This document shows, piece after piece, positions 33,163 to 44,357 of a DNA stretch of 64,000 bases. The translations under genes and the position numbers were made by a program. The first letter of the stretch is position 1. Each line of letters begins with the position of its first letter. A model generated the notes under the pieces. That model had not been told where the DNA came from and made no database searches. It worked only from the letters and a program-made list of their open reading frames with translations. This DNA is from Erigeron canadensis (taxonomy: Eukaryota > Streptophyta > Magnoliopsida > Asterales > Asteraceae), in the NCBI RefSeq assembly GCF_010389155.1, contig NC_057761.1, positions 7,752,501-7,816,500 on the forward strand, in the 5' to 3' direction.

Positions 33163-33905
33163 AAACGATCTTCACTAGGACGATCTCCTTAAGATCGTCT
33201 CAGTGGTTGTTTTTCCATATTTGATACATTTTGTGTTGCGGCTTGTAGGACGATCCTCACAAGATCGTTCTAGCAAGTGTGGTTGTTGGAAAAGTGTTGT
33301 TTGTGGCTAAAGTGATCCATTTTGGATTGGTTTGGTCAAAATTGAAAGTGTTTAAACTTTGAAAAAGAGTTGGCAGAAACTAAGACGATCTTGCCAAGAT
33401 CGTCTCAGTTACCTGACACTAAAACGATCTTGACCAAGATCGTCTCAGTGTTTGCTGTTTGTTGTGTTGGTGTGGTTGATCATTTGAAGTTGTTGTGATT
33501 GGGAATCACACACTTCCTGGGTAACTGATCATTATTGATTGGTTTTGCTCAAATTTAATTCCTTCCAATTCAAAACAAATCTCTGTCCAAAAATTCTCAA
33601 AAACACTTAGAAAAATTTCCAAGTCTTCTAAAACGATCTTATCAAGACCGTTTCATTTCCTTGATCAAAATTCCAAGACGATCTCTTTTTAGATCGTTTC
33701 ATTTTCAAAGTTCTTTATACTTCAATTTCTTTTTCAATTTCCTTTAATTCCTTTTCAATTTCCATTTCCAAATCACAAAATCATTCCTCAATTTCAGTTT
33801 CATTTCATACTTAGCCAAATTTCATCAAAGTTCATTCAAGACGATCTTCTCTAAATCGTCTTACTCTTCTTAATCCTAAAACGATCTTCTCAAGATCGTT
33901 TCAGC
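33163..33905 (+). repeat. Hairpin array in copia-2 leader
   Basis: Eight inverted-repeat units built on ACGATCTT...AAGATCGT lie between the primer-binding site and gag (around 33179, 33250, 33384, 33424, 33632, 33678, 33840, 33881). The best have a nine-base stem with a 2-3 base loop, e.g. GACGATCTT-GCC-AAGATCGTC at 33384-33404. Units beginning AAACG end in CGTTT and units beginning AGACG end in CGTCT, or pair by G.U wobble. Confidence 0.9.
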
Positions 33906-33960
33906 TTCTGAAAATTTCAACTTTCATTCTAAGTCAAGTTCCAAATCAAATCTCTTTCAA

Positions 33961-35148
33961 ATGGCTTCTCGTGAAGCTTTGGCATTAGGTTCTGACACAA
34001 AACCTCCAGTTCTCTACCGTGGTTCTTATGGACTATGGAAGAAAGGATTCATGGATTATGTGGAATGTCAACCAAATGGTCACCTTCTTAAAGATTCCAT
34101 TCTTAATGGACTTGCAGTTCATCGCCATCCCACCACTGGTGCAATACTCACTCTTGATCTTTTGAATGCTGAACAAAAAGATCGAACAGCTGCAGATAAC
34201 AGAGCTAGATCATGCTTATACAAAGCACTGCCAGATGAAATCTATGGTTCTGTTGATTCTTATGATACAGCCAAGGAGATACGGGATGAGGTGGCAAGAC
34301 AAATGGAAGGATCTGACCTAACTTCAACAATTAGATTGACAAATGTGTTGACTGAGTTTGACAACTTCAGCAAATTGCCAAATGAATCTCTAGAGGCTGT
34401 CTACTGTAGATTTTGCAATGTCATAAATGAACTTAGGAAGAACAATGTCAAGAAATCAGAGATTGAGTTAAACATCAAATTCATCAAAGCTCTTGGTCCT
34501 GAGTGGGAAGATTATGGAACTCAGATTAAGCAACATCAAAATCTGGCCAAGTTCTCCATCCATAATCTTCATGAATCCTTCAAACTCAATGAACATCAAG
34601 TCCTAAACAAAGCTTCATCAAACAAAATACCAGAAGTTGTATCTTATGATCCTTTGGCATTAATTGTTGAAAAGAAGGTTTCTGAAGCTCTTAAAAGGCA
34701 AATGGTAGTTGTTTCTTCGTCTGATGAGGAAGGAGATGATATGTTGGCTCCAAGAGATGGTGTTTCTGACAAATTATATCAAGCTCTTGCCGCAGTTACC
34801 AAGCACTTCAAGAAAAAGTTATACAAAGCGAGGCCAACAAACAATAATCTCCGCACTTCTTCCACAAGTGCATTTCCCAAGAAGGAATACTATCATTCAA
34901 AGAATAATGGTCAAGGTGAATCAAGTGGATCCAAGCATGTGGAAAAGAAAGTTGAAGGTTATGACAAACAAGTTGTTGAGAAGGGGAAAGCTTCTGATAA
35001 AAAGTGCTACAACTGTGGTATTCCTGGTCATTTTGCAAATGATTGCAAGCAACCCCGCAAGAGAAACTATGAGTACTACAAGCAGAAGATACTTTTAGCA
35101 AAGCAAGTGGAAGTTGGTCATGCATTGCTGGCTGAAGATGACAAGTGA
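33961..35148 (+). CDS. gag: Copia-2 Gag
   Basis: 395 residues. N-terminal copia Gag (YGLWKKGFMDYV; SCLYKALPDEIY; LTNVLTEFDNFSKL; FIKALGPEWEDYGTQI), forming the particle. A CCHC knuckle CYNCGIPGHFANDC is near residues 352-365. The frame ends in DDK followed by TGA at 35146, but the same frame continues openly for another 2.2 kb, so this stop is either a nonsense change (for example from TGG) or a leaky stop. Start chosen as the first ATG after the hairpin leader, with typical MASREA beginning. Confidence 0.85.
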   Translation: MASREALALGSDTKPPVLYRGSYGLWKKGFMDYVECQPNGHLLKDSILNGLAVHRHPTTGAILTLDLLNAEQKDRTAADNRARSCLYKALPDEIYGSVDSYDTAKEIRDEVARQMEGSDLTSTIRLTNVLTEFDNFSKLPNESLEAVYCRFCNVINELRKNNVKKSEIELNIKFIKALGPEWEDYGTQIKQHQNLAKFSIHNLHESFKLNEHQVLNKASSNKIPEVVSYDPLALIVEKKVSEALKRQMVVVSSSDEEGDDMLAPRDGVSDKLYQALAAVTKHFKKKLYKARPTNNNLRTSSTSAFPKKEYYHSKNNGQGESSGSKHVEKKVEGYDKQVVEKGKASDKKCYNCGIPGHFANDCKQPRKRNYEYYKQKILLAKQVEVGHALLAEDDK

Positions 35149-37332
35149 CTTTTGCTATCAGATGATGAAGATGAAGATCTCTCTGCAAATGTGTGCTTCA
35201 TGGCGAGGTTGGCCAAGAACAAAACATTTGAAGCTGAAAGCACTGATGAAGAGTACCCGGATGATGAGGTAAATCTACACTCTACTTTTTCTTTAGTTAA
35301 AGATAGAGAGTCATTTGATTTAGCTTTATCTAACTTGACAACTCATATTACGTCTTTAGCCAACAAAAATAAGAAGTTGAAAAATAGTATTTCATTTTCT
35401 AAAATTGAATTTTCAAAACTCTTTGAAGAACATTTGAAATTACTTTTTGATTATGATACTATTAAACAAGATTTTCAAACCTACAAAGATCAAATGTTGG
35501 TTAAAGAGTATGAGTTGAATGCATCTCCTGATTCTAAGTTATTGCATAAGTGTTATAAACTTGAAAAGACCATTCATGATCTTGAAAAAGCCTATCAAGA
35601 TCTTGAAATTCAAATGACCAATGAGTGGCTTCGGGCCAATGCAAGACAAATGGATGTTGATATACTTAACAAGAAACTTTTAGAATCCAAACCTAACAAT
35701 ATTGAACTTGAACGAAAGATTTCTAATTTAAATCATACTTCTTTTTTGAAAGGCGTTGAGATTGACACTCTTCAAAACCAAATAGAGAAATTTAAAAAGA
35801 ATATACTTTTCTATCAAGAGAAGTTATATAAAGTCGAACAAAACCCTCTTTTGGATTTTACCGCCTATTTCAACAAGTCAAAGCTTGACAGATCAGAACT
35901 TCTTCATAGGTTGGGATTTGAGAATATCTCTCCATTACAAAAAGCCAAAGAACAAATCGAACCCTTGTATGATGAAAGATTTCTTCGCCTTGGTATGGTA
36001 CAACAATTTATTCGTCCACTGGATGACGATTTTGAGACTGATGAAGTGGAGAAATTACCACAAAATGATTTTTTGGTTAACTATGATGTTATTAATGCTT
36101 CAAATAACTCGAAAGAATCTTCAATTTTCAAATTGGAAGAAATAGCATCAAATTTTCAAAACCAAGAGTCAGTTGGTAATTCACCTAAACCTACTAAAAT
36201 GTATGTTCCATCTACCATTTTTGAAAAACAAATAGAAGGTTTGCAACAAACGGTGAAATCTCAACAAAATGAAATTGAAAAACTTAAGTCTCAAAGTTTG
36301 AATTCGGAGGATAAATTAGTTGTTGTGGATACTAAGAAAGTTTGTATGGATGCTTTTACTCAAACTGACCTAAGTGCTTTAGTAGACCATTCCACTCAGA
36401 CTACTTGTGTTTCATCTATTGTTTCCTCCACCCAAACCTTGACTGATTCTCTTGAGTATTCATGTCAAAATGCTGCTACTGTTATAGCTGATGATTATGT
36501 GCAATCTGATTTATCTAATGATGAACTTGCGCATAGTTTAGTTTTGATATGGTACTACTTTAGGTTTTTCACTTGTGAGTCTCTTGAAGAGTTCGTTGTT
36601 CACCCTAAGCTTAGTTCTAGTATAGGTGTTGATACTTCTACTCTAATTTCTTGTGAAACCAAAGATGTGTCAGTTCAAGTTGATCTAATTCCTGAGACTA
36701 CCCATAGTGTAAAGTTGGATACCAAGATTCCTGATTTTTCAAAAATCTCTCCAGTTGAATCTTTCACAAAAGATGATTTTGATAAATTCATGGAGGGAGA
36801 ATATGCTTTTGATTCTGAAACTGAGAAAAAGATTGAATCTACTAAAATCAAAATTGAATCAAAAGAGGAATCTCCAAAATTGTCTTCCAAATATCCAACT
36901 TCACATTATTCTAAGAAACAAGTTATTCCAAAACTTGTCAAGACTGAACCAAAGACTGTCACCAAACCAAGAATCAATAAGTTAAAAACAAAGTGTCCTA
37001 CCCCGGAAAAGCATGTTAAAACCAAACAAGTTGAGATCATTCCCAAAATCAAATACAACAAAGTGAAACTTCTGGAAATCAATGCAAATGTTTCTTCGTC
37101 TAGCTCTCATTCTAGTTCAATTTCTAAAGTGTCTAGGTCTAGCTCAGTTTTGCTAACTAGGGATGCTACAAATGATGCAACTAGATATAGGGATAGATAT
37201 GGCTGGTTTTCTCATGATAAACCTAAGAAACAAGAAGTTTCCGCACCTTCAAAAGAGTCTAAAAAGATAAAAGTGCTTCAAACTCTCGTTCTAATCTTCT
37301 TAGTGTCAATCCAACAGGTGGAAAGAGCTTGA
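35149..37332 (+). CDS. Copia-2 Gag extension, coiled-coil protein
   Basis: In frame with gag across the TGA stop; about 728 codons without an ATG at the beginning. It opens with an acidic stretch (LSDDEDEDLSANVCFMARL), then long heptad-like Leu/Ile/Lys/Glu segments (residues about 45-240 and 350-400) predicted by eye to form coiled coils, then Ser/Thr- and Lys-rich tail with the motif YRDRYGWFSHDKP near residue 685. I know no enzyme with this make-up. After 37332 two frame changes lead to a short segment ending GPVFKWVPKVG and TAA at 37733, just before the protease. A related protein is encoded by element-4 (57429-58610). Confidence 0.7.
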   Translation, partial: LLLSDDEDEDLSANVCFMARLAKNKTFEAESTDEEYPDDEVNLHSTFSLVKDRESFDLALSNLTTHITSLANKNKKLKNSISFSKIEFSKLFEEHLKLLFDYDTIKQDFQTYKDQMLVKEYELNASPDSKLLHKCYKLEKTIHDLEKAYQDLEIQMTNEWLRANARQMDVDILNKKLLESKPNNIELERKISNLNHTSFLKGVEIDTLQNQIEKFKKNILFYQEKLYKVEQNPLLDFTAYFNKSKLDRSELLHRLGFENISPLQKAKEQIEPLYDERFLRLGMVQQFIRPLDDDFETDEVEKLPQNDFLVNYDVINASNNSKESSIFKLEEIASNFQNQESVGNSPKPTKMYVPSTIFEKQIEGLQQTVKSQQNEIEKLKSQSLNSEDKLVVVDTKKVCMDAFTQTDLSALVDHSTQTTCVSSIVSSTQTLTDSLEYSCQNAATVIADDYVQSDLSNDELAHSLVLIWYYFRFFTCESLEEFVVHPKLSSSIGVDTSTLISCETKDVSVQVDLIPETTHSVKLDTKIPDFSKISPVESFTKDDFDKFMEGEYAFDSETEKKIESTKIKIESKEESPKLSSKYPTSHYSKKQVIPKLVKTEPKTVTKPRINKLKTKCPTPEKHVKTKQVEIIPKIKYNKVKLLEINANVSSSSSHSSSISKVSRSSSVLLTRDATNDATRYRDRYGWFSHDKPKKQEVSAPSKESKKIKVLQTLVLIFLVSIQQVERA

Positions 37333-37735
37333 TTAGTGAGTCTAAATGGGTAGCTAAGTCTTTACTACCTAAGATCACTAAAGTTGATAAAAGGAGAAAA
37401 GCGGGTAGTAAGAAGCAACTTGTTTCTGATGTGTCAAACAATTTATCTTTTAAATCCTCTTTGAAAAACAATGTTAATGGTGCCAAGGCTAAGCCTTGTG
37501 ATGTTGTAAACAATGTTAATTCTTGTGTGTATGGTTTGAATGCTGGTAGACATGTTACTTTTGATTCGTGTGTTAATGTTCGTTTGTTTAATCCAAATGT
37601 GCTTATTGATAATGTGCTTGTAACACCTATGTTGATTCTAAAGCATGTTTGTATGCGTATCCTAAGTTATATACCCTGCCTGTTTTAACTAACCACAAAG
37701 GACCCGTCTTCAAGTGGGTACCTAAAGTCGGTTAA
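37329..37735 (+). pseudogene. Copia-2 Gag-protease linker, frameshifted
   Basis: Continuation of the extension in other frames: first KWVAKSLLPKI (frame of 37329), then from about 37630 another frame with CLYAYPKLYTLP and GPVFKWVPKVG before TAA. The GP-x-W-V-P motif normally sits shortly upstream of the protease in this kind of polyprotein. Two shifts within 300 bases show decay. Confidence 0.65.
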
Positions 37736-37745
37736 ATTTCTTTGA

Positions 37746-40700
37746 TTGCAGGAAATAACCATCTGTGTTTGGATACTCGATTCCGGATGTTCAAAACACA
37801 TGATTGGCAATAAAGCATTGCTCAAGAACTTTATCGAACGATTCATGGGAACTGTTCGATTTGGTAACAACAATTTCGCTCCTATCCTAGGCTATGGTGA
37901 TATTGAACACAATGGAATTGTCATTAAGAAAGTTCACTATGTTGAAGGATTAAGTCATAACTTGTTCAGAGTTGGACAATTCTGTGACAACAATCTTCAA
38001 GTTCTTTTTCGACAATCTCTCTGCAAGGTTCAAACTCTAGATGGAGTTGACATTTTGTGTGGCGACCGCGATGATAACCTCTTTACCGTCAATCTTGATG
38101 ATAACCAACCAACCGATAATATTTGTCTCATTTCAAAGGCTACTTCAAAGAATTCTTGGTTGTGGCATAGAAGACTTTCTCACCTAAATTTTTCTACCAT
38201 CAATACTTTAGTCAATAAGCATCTTGTTGAAGGCTTGCCAGACTATAAATATAAAAATGAGCATGTCTGTCCTTCTTGTGCCGTTGGGAAGATAAAACGA
38301 GCTTCTCATAAACCGAAGAAATCTCCAAATTCTTTAGCACCTCTTCATTTGCTTCACATGGATCTTTGTGGACCAATGAAAGTTCAAAGCCAAAATGGGA
38401 AGAGATACATTTTGGTTATCGTTGATGATTATTCAAGATACACTTGGGTCAAGTTTCTTGCCTCAAAAGATGAAACAACTTAGATTCTGATCAATTTCAT
38501 CACTTCAACTCAAGTGAATCTTCAACTTCCAGTCCGATACATTCGTTCGGATAATGGAACTGAATTTAAGAATGCCGTGTTTGATGAATTTTGTAAATCT
38601 AAAGGCATTACTCACCAATTCTCTGCGGTTCGTACCCCACAACAAAATGGTGTCGTTGAAAGGAGAAATCGAACGCTTGTGGAAGTTGCAAGAACCATGC
38701 TAGCTTATTCTAAGTTACCTTCCAATATGTGGGCTGAAGCTGTTGACACTGCATGTCACACTCAGAATCGGTCCATTGTGAATCAGCGTTTTGAAAAGAC
38801 TTCTTATGAGGTTGTTAACAAACGCAAGCCCAAAATCAACTATTTTCATATCTTTGGGTGTGTTTGTTATACTCTGAATGATCGGGAAAATCTTGGAAAG
38901 TTCGAGAAGAAAGGTGATGAAGGTTACTTTGTTGGTTATTCTAAGACATCGATTGCCTACCGAATCTACAATCGCCGAACAAATACGATTCAAGAAACAA
39001 TGAATGTTTGTTTGATGAGATGTCGGGCATGATCTTTGAGCAAGAAAGTTTGCTACCAACAAGTAATGATCCAAATGCTTCAAGTACTACATCAAGAACT
39101 TCTACTTTGGCATCTAAATTCAAGAAGTTTTCAGCTCCAACAAGTGATGAGTTAGATATTCTTTTTGAAGAATTCTACAGTTCTAAACCGATTCATGATG
39201 AAGAACCTCAAGTCATCATTGAACCAATTTCAAACAATGATCCAGTTCCTAACAAACATCAGGAATCATCATCAAGTTCATCTGAGCAAAATGCTACTTT
39301 TTCAAGTAGTAGTTCTTCATCCTCTTCTAATGATTCTTCTTCTCAATCCTCTCCTGATAATTCTTCTCCAGTGAATGTTCAAGAACAACCTACCCAATTT
39401 ACCCAGACTACCAATCTGATAAACACTCCAAATGTATATGTGCCTCTTGATTTCGATCATCCATCTTACGAGGAAGCTGTTCTACAAAGCTATGATTCCT
39501 CTAATGATGATGATGTTGATGTCAATCAACAAGATCCTGTTCCTCATGATCGCAAATGGTCACGTATGCGAAAAGATCATCCTACAGATCAAATTATTGG
39601 AGATCCACAAGCCGGAGTAACTACTTGTACTTCAGTGAATGAGTGTCTGGTTGCACTTTCTCTTAGCAACATTGAACCCAAAACTGTTTCTGAAGCTCTT
39701 CGAGATCCAGAATGGGTTAAAGCTATGCAAGACGAACTCGCTCAGTTTGAAAGACTGAAAGTATGGAGATTAGTTCCGAATCCAAGGAAAAATGAACCTA
39801 TTGGCACAAAATGGATTTTCAAGAACAAGAAGGACTAGAATGGAGTGGTAGTAAGGAACAAGGCTCGATTAGATGAAACTTTTGCTCCAGTTGCAAGAAT
39901 GGAAGCCATTCAGATTTTCTTAGCTTATGCTGCATTCAGAAACTTCACTGTGTTTCAAATGGATGTGAAGACAACTTTCTTGAATGGTGATCTCAAAGAA
40001 TAAGTTTACGTTGAACAACCAGAAGGTTTTGTTGATCCCAAAAGACCAAACCATGTCTACAGGTTAGACAAGGCTCTCTACGGTCTTAAGCAAGCACCCC
40101 GAGCATGGTATGATTCCTTATCTACTTTCTTGATTAGAGGTGGCTTTACCAAAGGCACAATTGACCCTACCCTATTCATTCGCAAACAAGGTAAGCATGT
40201 TCTTCTTGTCCAAATATATGTTGATGACATTATCTTTGGGTCAACCAGTCAACCATTTTGTCGAAACTTTTCATCTCTAATGGTTAATCATTTTGAAATG
40301 AGCATGATTGGGGAAATGAACTACATTTTGGGTCTTCAAATCAAACAACTACCAAATGGTATTTTCATATCACAAGGTAAGTATATTCATGACATGTTGA
40401 AAAAGTTTGATATGACTACTTGTTCTTCAATTTCAACTCCAATGGCTGCTCGTACAAGTATTAATGCTGATAAAAATGGGAAACCATTTGACCAAAAGAG
40501 ATATAGAAGTATGATTAGTTCATTGTTGTATCTTACAGCATCTCGCCCAGATATAATGTTTGCAACATGTATGTGTGCTAGGTATCAAGCTGCTCCAACT
40601 GATTTACATTTTCAAGCTGTGAAACGAATATTTCGTTATCTGAAAGGTACACCAAATTTAGGTCTCTGGTATCCAAGGGATACTGGATTCAATTTAACTG

Positions 40701-41164
40701 CTTATTCAGATGCAGATCATGCAGGTTGTAAGCTTGATCGCAAGAGCACTTCTGGTACTTTACAATTTTTGGGTGATAAAATTGTGAGTTGGTCTTCCAA
40801 GAAACAAAATTGTGTGTCACTATCAACAGCTGAAGCTGAATATGTGGTTGCGGCTAGTTGTTGTGCTCAAGTGTTATGGATGAAGACTCAACTTACTGAT
40901 TATGGTCTGAAATATGATCATATTCCCATCTATTGTGACTCTCAAAGTGCCATTGCTATTGTAGTTAACTCAGTAAACCACTCTCGATCAAAGCATATTG
41001 ATGTGAAATATCATTTTCTCAAAGATCATATTGAGAAAGGTGACATCGAGCTCTACTTTGTGGGAACTGACTATCAGCTTGCAGATTTGTTCACTAAACC
41101 ACTGGATGAGAAAAGGTTTAACTTTCTTATCTCTAAGCTTGGCATGTTAAATCTTGAACCTTAA
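37746..41164 (+). pseudogene. pol: Copia-2 Pol, disabled
   Basis: Protease WILDSGCSKHM (37770s), GAG-pre-integrase SWLWHRRLSHLN with CPSC, integrase LHMDLCGP, RSDNGTEF and QQNGVVERRNR, reverse transcriptase with [13 protein letters not shown] and YVDDIIFGS, RNase H with SDADHAGCK, SLSTAEAEY and LADLFTKPL. Breaks: TAG at 38481 inside the integrase; frame change near 39005; TAG at 39836; TAA near 40001; and about 13 residues missing between RNKARL and [10 protein letters not shown] in reverse transcriptase, an in-frame loss of about 39 bases. Open segments are 37746-38483, 38514-39032, 39008-39838 and 40130-41164. Not functional as it stands. Confidence 0.9.
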
Positions 41165-43284
41165 CTTATTTTGTTCTTGATACATTCTTGAAAAATAAAA
41201 TACAAAATTTGAAAAGACAAAAATCAAATACAAAAATATAAAATTTTGAAAAATAACAAAAAGATTTTCTTAATTTTTTTTTTCTTCTTTATCTTAGTGG
41301 CTTGCATATATTCTGTATGCAACCCGTTCTTCATTGATCTATTTATTTCAAAATGTCTTATGCATACTCTGTGTATAATCCGTTCTTATTTGAAATTATT
41401 TATATTTCAAAGTTGGTATAAAATGTGTTGTTATACATATAGATTGATATAAGATAACGCGGAATTGAACGCCTTTGTGTACTCCCGAGTTGTCTCATCT
41501 TGAACAATTGATTGAGTTAAATTTGTGCTTAAATGTTTTATTTGCATCCAACTTGTTGATGTAAGATGCAAAGGATTGAACGCCTTTTGTGTACTCCCTA
41601 GTAGTCTTACTATGAACATTGTTGTTGACGCAAAAATTTGTGTTTCTTAAAATCTTGTTCACTTTTAGACTCTCAAATTTTACTCTAGTTGACTTCACAA
41701 AAACCAATTTTTGCTCTACCTTTCTATGAAAAACATTTTTGATCTACCTTTGCATAGATTAAGGGGGAGTTTTGTGATTTCAAACCTTTGTCAAACTTCA
41801 AATGTGTTTTTAAATCAGTTTTTTCACATTTGATGATTTTCAAAAGATTTTCTCCAAATGAAGTTCGGTGTTTAGTTTGCACATGAGCAACTAGGTTTTC
41901 TCAAAATTTACTCCATGGACTTCATCATCACCGATGAGTTCTAACCCCGGAGTATTCATTTCTTTCATTAGATAGTGAGGGTATTTTGAGTGATGATGAT
42001 TTCGTGCAACTAGGATGGAGGGAGTAAAGTTGAAAAGTGAGAGGTTATGGTGATATGTTGTGAGAAAAGGGTTAAAAGAAATGATATCCTTCCCTAAAAC
42101 TCTCAAATCGCCGGGTACAACACATTTCTATCGGATGTCATTTGTTGATATCTTGATAAAGACTTCATGAACCCAGTGAAGCGATGCACATCTTTACCTA
42201 ACCACTCAAGTGTTTCTTAACAAATGCTTGTTTCATTTCTCACGGAGATTTTTCACATCTCTATTGACTCTTCATTTGGAAGATGTTGATATTGAAAAAG
42301 GGAGACATTCTGCTCCAATCCCCGACTTCATTTGATCACGTTGTGTCTAGAGCTATCTTGCTTGATCATTATTTTGATCCTTATTCATTTTTCTTAAGAC
42401 ACATTTGAGTCATATCTTTGTGACATTATTGCATATCTATGTGATATAGCCGGAACATTTGTAGTGATATCTTAATTGATATTCCACAATGATCAAATGG
42501 AAATCCTACCAATGCTAACATATTTTCCAACATTGAACGTAGGTATCATAATTACATTTATGTGATTATTGAGTGAACGAGAAGTCTATCAGTGACCTCG
42601 GATGTTTCCTAACAAGTCTTTAAGGATAATAGATTGTGGTTATCGAACGCTTTAGGTGACACTGACCATGATTACTATTCTTTGAAGCAATCTCGTAGTT
42701 GAAAAGCTACAAGACCGAACTATGTTAGAAAATTGCTTTGTGCATAATTCAATGATACATAGGAAATCCGAAAAATGTCATACATTTCTTTCGGTCATTT
42801 CATTAATCTTTTTGATTTTTGAACATGTTAACGGATCATCCTTATCCGGTTTTTCCATTTCTCATCTCACAAACACAAAAACCACCAATATCTTACTATA
42901 ACATTTGTATCAACAACTTCAACCCTACATTTTAGTTATCCTTAGGATTCCAAGGAAACAATTTTTCATTCAAGAATCGAAGATTGAAGAACCAAAGCCA
43001 AATTTATACCTTCCGCACTTCAAAAGACAACTCTGATTCACGGTTCAACAATTTTCAAAGATTCTAGACTCATTCATTTTATTCTCTGTTCATTAAGAAC
43101 ATTGAGAATTTCATCATGTTTAACTACAAGAAGTCCAAGACCAAGATTGATTCAAGTTCTCCAGAGACAATGAGAAAGCTTTGAAGACTTGTTTCATCAC
43201 ACCAATTGTCTTCACCATCGGGCTCATCAACTTAATTCCTACAAGACAAAATAACACGTACTTCATTCATTACAATATATCACT
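41165..43284 (+). other. Copia-2 region between pol and 3' LTR
   Basis: 2.1 kb without a convincing gene; I looked for the envelope-like frame some large copia elements carry and found none intact. It holds two stem-loops followed by CCGTTC (41302-41385), two copies of an ATTGAACGCCTTT...GTGTACTCCC motif (about 41465 and 41575), a further stem TTTGCATC/GATGCAAA, and a polypurine-like AAGGGGGAG at 41761-41769. Confidence 0.6.
41302..41385 (+). repeat. Twin stem-loops followed by CCGTTC
   Basis: TTGCATA-loop-TATGCAA then CCCGTTC (41302-41329), and TTATGCA-loop-TGTATAA then TCCGTTC (41358-41385). The second stem keeps pairing with one G.U wobble. The same arrangement occurs once in element-4 at 58627-58655. 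Confidence 0.75.
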
Positions 43285-43295
43285 AAGGGGGAGAA
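43285..43295 (+). promoter_or_regulatory. Polypurine tract of copia-2
   Basis: AAGGGGGAGAA directly before the 3' LTR. Confidence 0.85.
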
Positions 43296-43599
43296 TGTTA
43301 GAAATCCAAAAATAGTGATAAATTGTAATTTAAGTTAGTGGACGTTGTTGTTGTTAAGACATGGTGAAATGATTTCTAAGGATGAGGGACTAGGAGTGTC
43401 AATTAGCTTAATTGTAGATTTAGACTATAAATACCCTCAACTTCTTAGAAATCATAAGCCTTTAATCCATTTTTACATACAACTTATTCAGATCGTCTCT
43501 CTCTCTCTCTAAAAAATCACACACTAAACACATCAAGAACACACACACTTGAACTGCCATTGTTAAGATCGAATCAATAGCAGAAATCGTGTTATTACA
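43296..43599 (+). repeat. 3' LTR of copia-2
   Basis: 304 bp; near-identical to the 5' LTR apart from a few substitutions and a longer CT run near 43497-43511. Confidence 0.95.
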
Positions 43600-43720
43600 A
43601 AAGGAAATAATATAATGTAAAATAACTAACAAAAAGGTGATTTTAAAAAGTATAATATAAGTTTATGAATGTTTTTCACAATCATATCATTAAAATAATT
43701 ACTTCTATAATTATAAAACA

Positions 43721-44318
43721 TATATGGTTTCGGCTCGTGTCAGTTTCACTGTCGATTATTATATATGAAACCGACGCTGAACCGATCCCTTTGGTTTCTA
43801 GAAGACCAAAACCAACCAATCCGTTGATTTTGTTTTCAGTTTTATTGGTTTGGTTTTATTGGCGTTTTTAGTTTTTGTTTTTGGTTTCTGAATAAGAGAT
43901 GGTAAAATAAGAGTATTGATGATGAAAGAACCATAATGACTAGGTTATTATAAACCACCAGAATATACCTTCAAAGATATTAACAACAATGAAAGAAGAT
44001 TGCATAAATAAGACTATTATAATCATGTTCTCGTCTCCAACATAGTGACTAAATTGATACTTCGACATCTTCCTTTTAAATGTTTGAATGAACCATATGA
44101 CCACTGTACCAAATATTAACATTAAAACACAAATATATAAAAAGTTAAAATATATATGGTTTCGGTTCGGCTCAGTTTTTATTGTCGGTTTTATATATGA
44201 AACCGAAACCCGAACCGATCCTTTCGGCTTCTAGAAGACCAAAACCAAGCCAATCCATTTATTCGGTGTTCAGTTTTATCTTTTTCTCGGTTTTTGGTTT
44301 TCATGATCGGTTTTTGCT
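43721..44318. repeat. Direct repeats rich in GGTTTCGG/CCGAAACC
   Basis: Two related blocks of about 165-170 bp (43721-43890 and 44153-44318) share TATATGGTTTCGG, ATATATGAAACCGA, GAACCGATC and GGCTTCTAGAAGACC-type words in order. Each contains inverted GGTTTCGG/CCGAAACC words and resembles the inside of hAT-type MITEs. The 260 bp between them are AT-rich without a gene. Confidence 0.55.
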
Positions 44319-44357
44319 CAACTTTAGTATATGCAGATCTGCAATTCAAACTCATGC

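Larger units (their letters stand above)
32424..43599 (+). mobile_element. Copia-2, 11.2-kb Ty1/copia element
   Basis: LTRs at 32424-32725 and 43296-43599 (TGTTAGAAAT...ATTACA), target duplication AAAGG (32419-32423, 43600-43604), primer-binding site TGGTATCAGAGC at 32728-32739 and polypurine tract AAGGGGGAGAA at 43285-43295. It has a 1.2-kb leader with a hairpin array, gag, a long coiled-coil extension, pol in copia order, and a 2.1-kb region between pol and the 3' LTR. LTRs differ by only a few substitutions and a CT-repeat length change, yet the coding region has several stops and shifts. The size and 3' region recall the SIRE/Maximus lineage, but the LTRs are short for that group; lineage uncertain. 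Confidence 0.95.

Noticed and set aside
33163..33905. CRISPR-like array of spaced repeats
   Set aside because: The units are inverted repeats within an LTR element leader in a plant genome, with irregular spacing and no cas genes.
37733..37765. A 31-base intron between the copia-2 WVP motif and protease (GTTAAAT...TTGCAG)
   Set aside because: It has GT and AG ends and would remove the stop, but it is too short for a plant intron (usually at least about 60 bases).
41165..43284. Envelope-like gene downstream of copia-2 pol
   Set aside because: No frame over about 70 codons, no signal peptide or membrane segments; cannot be supported.
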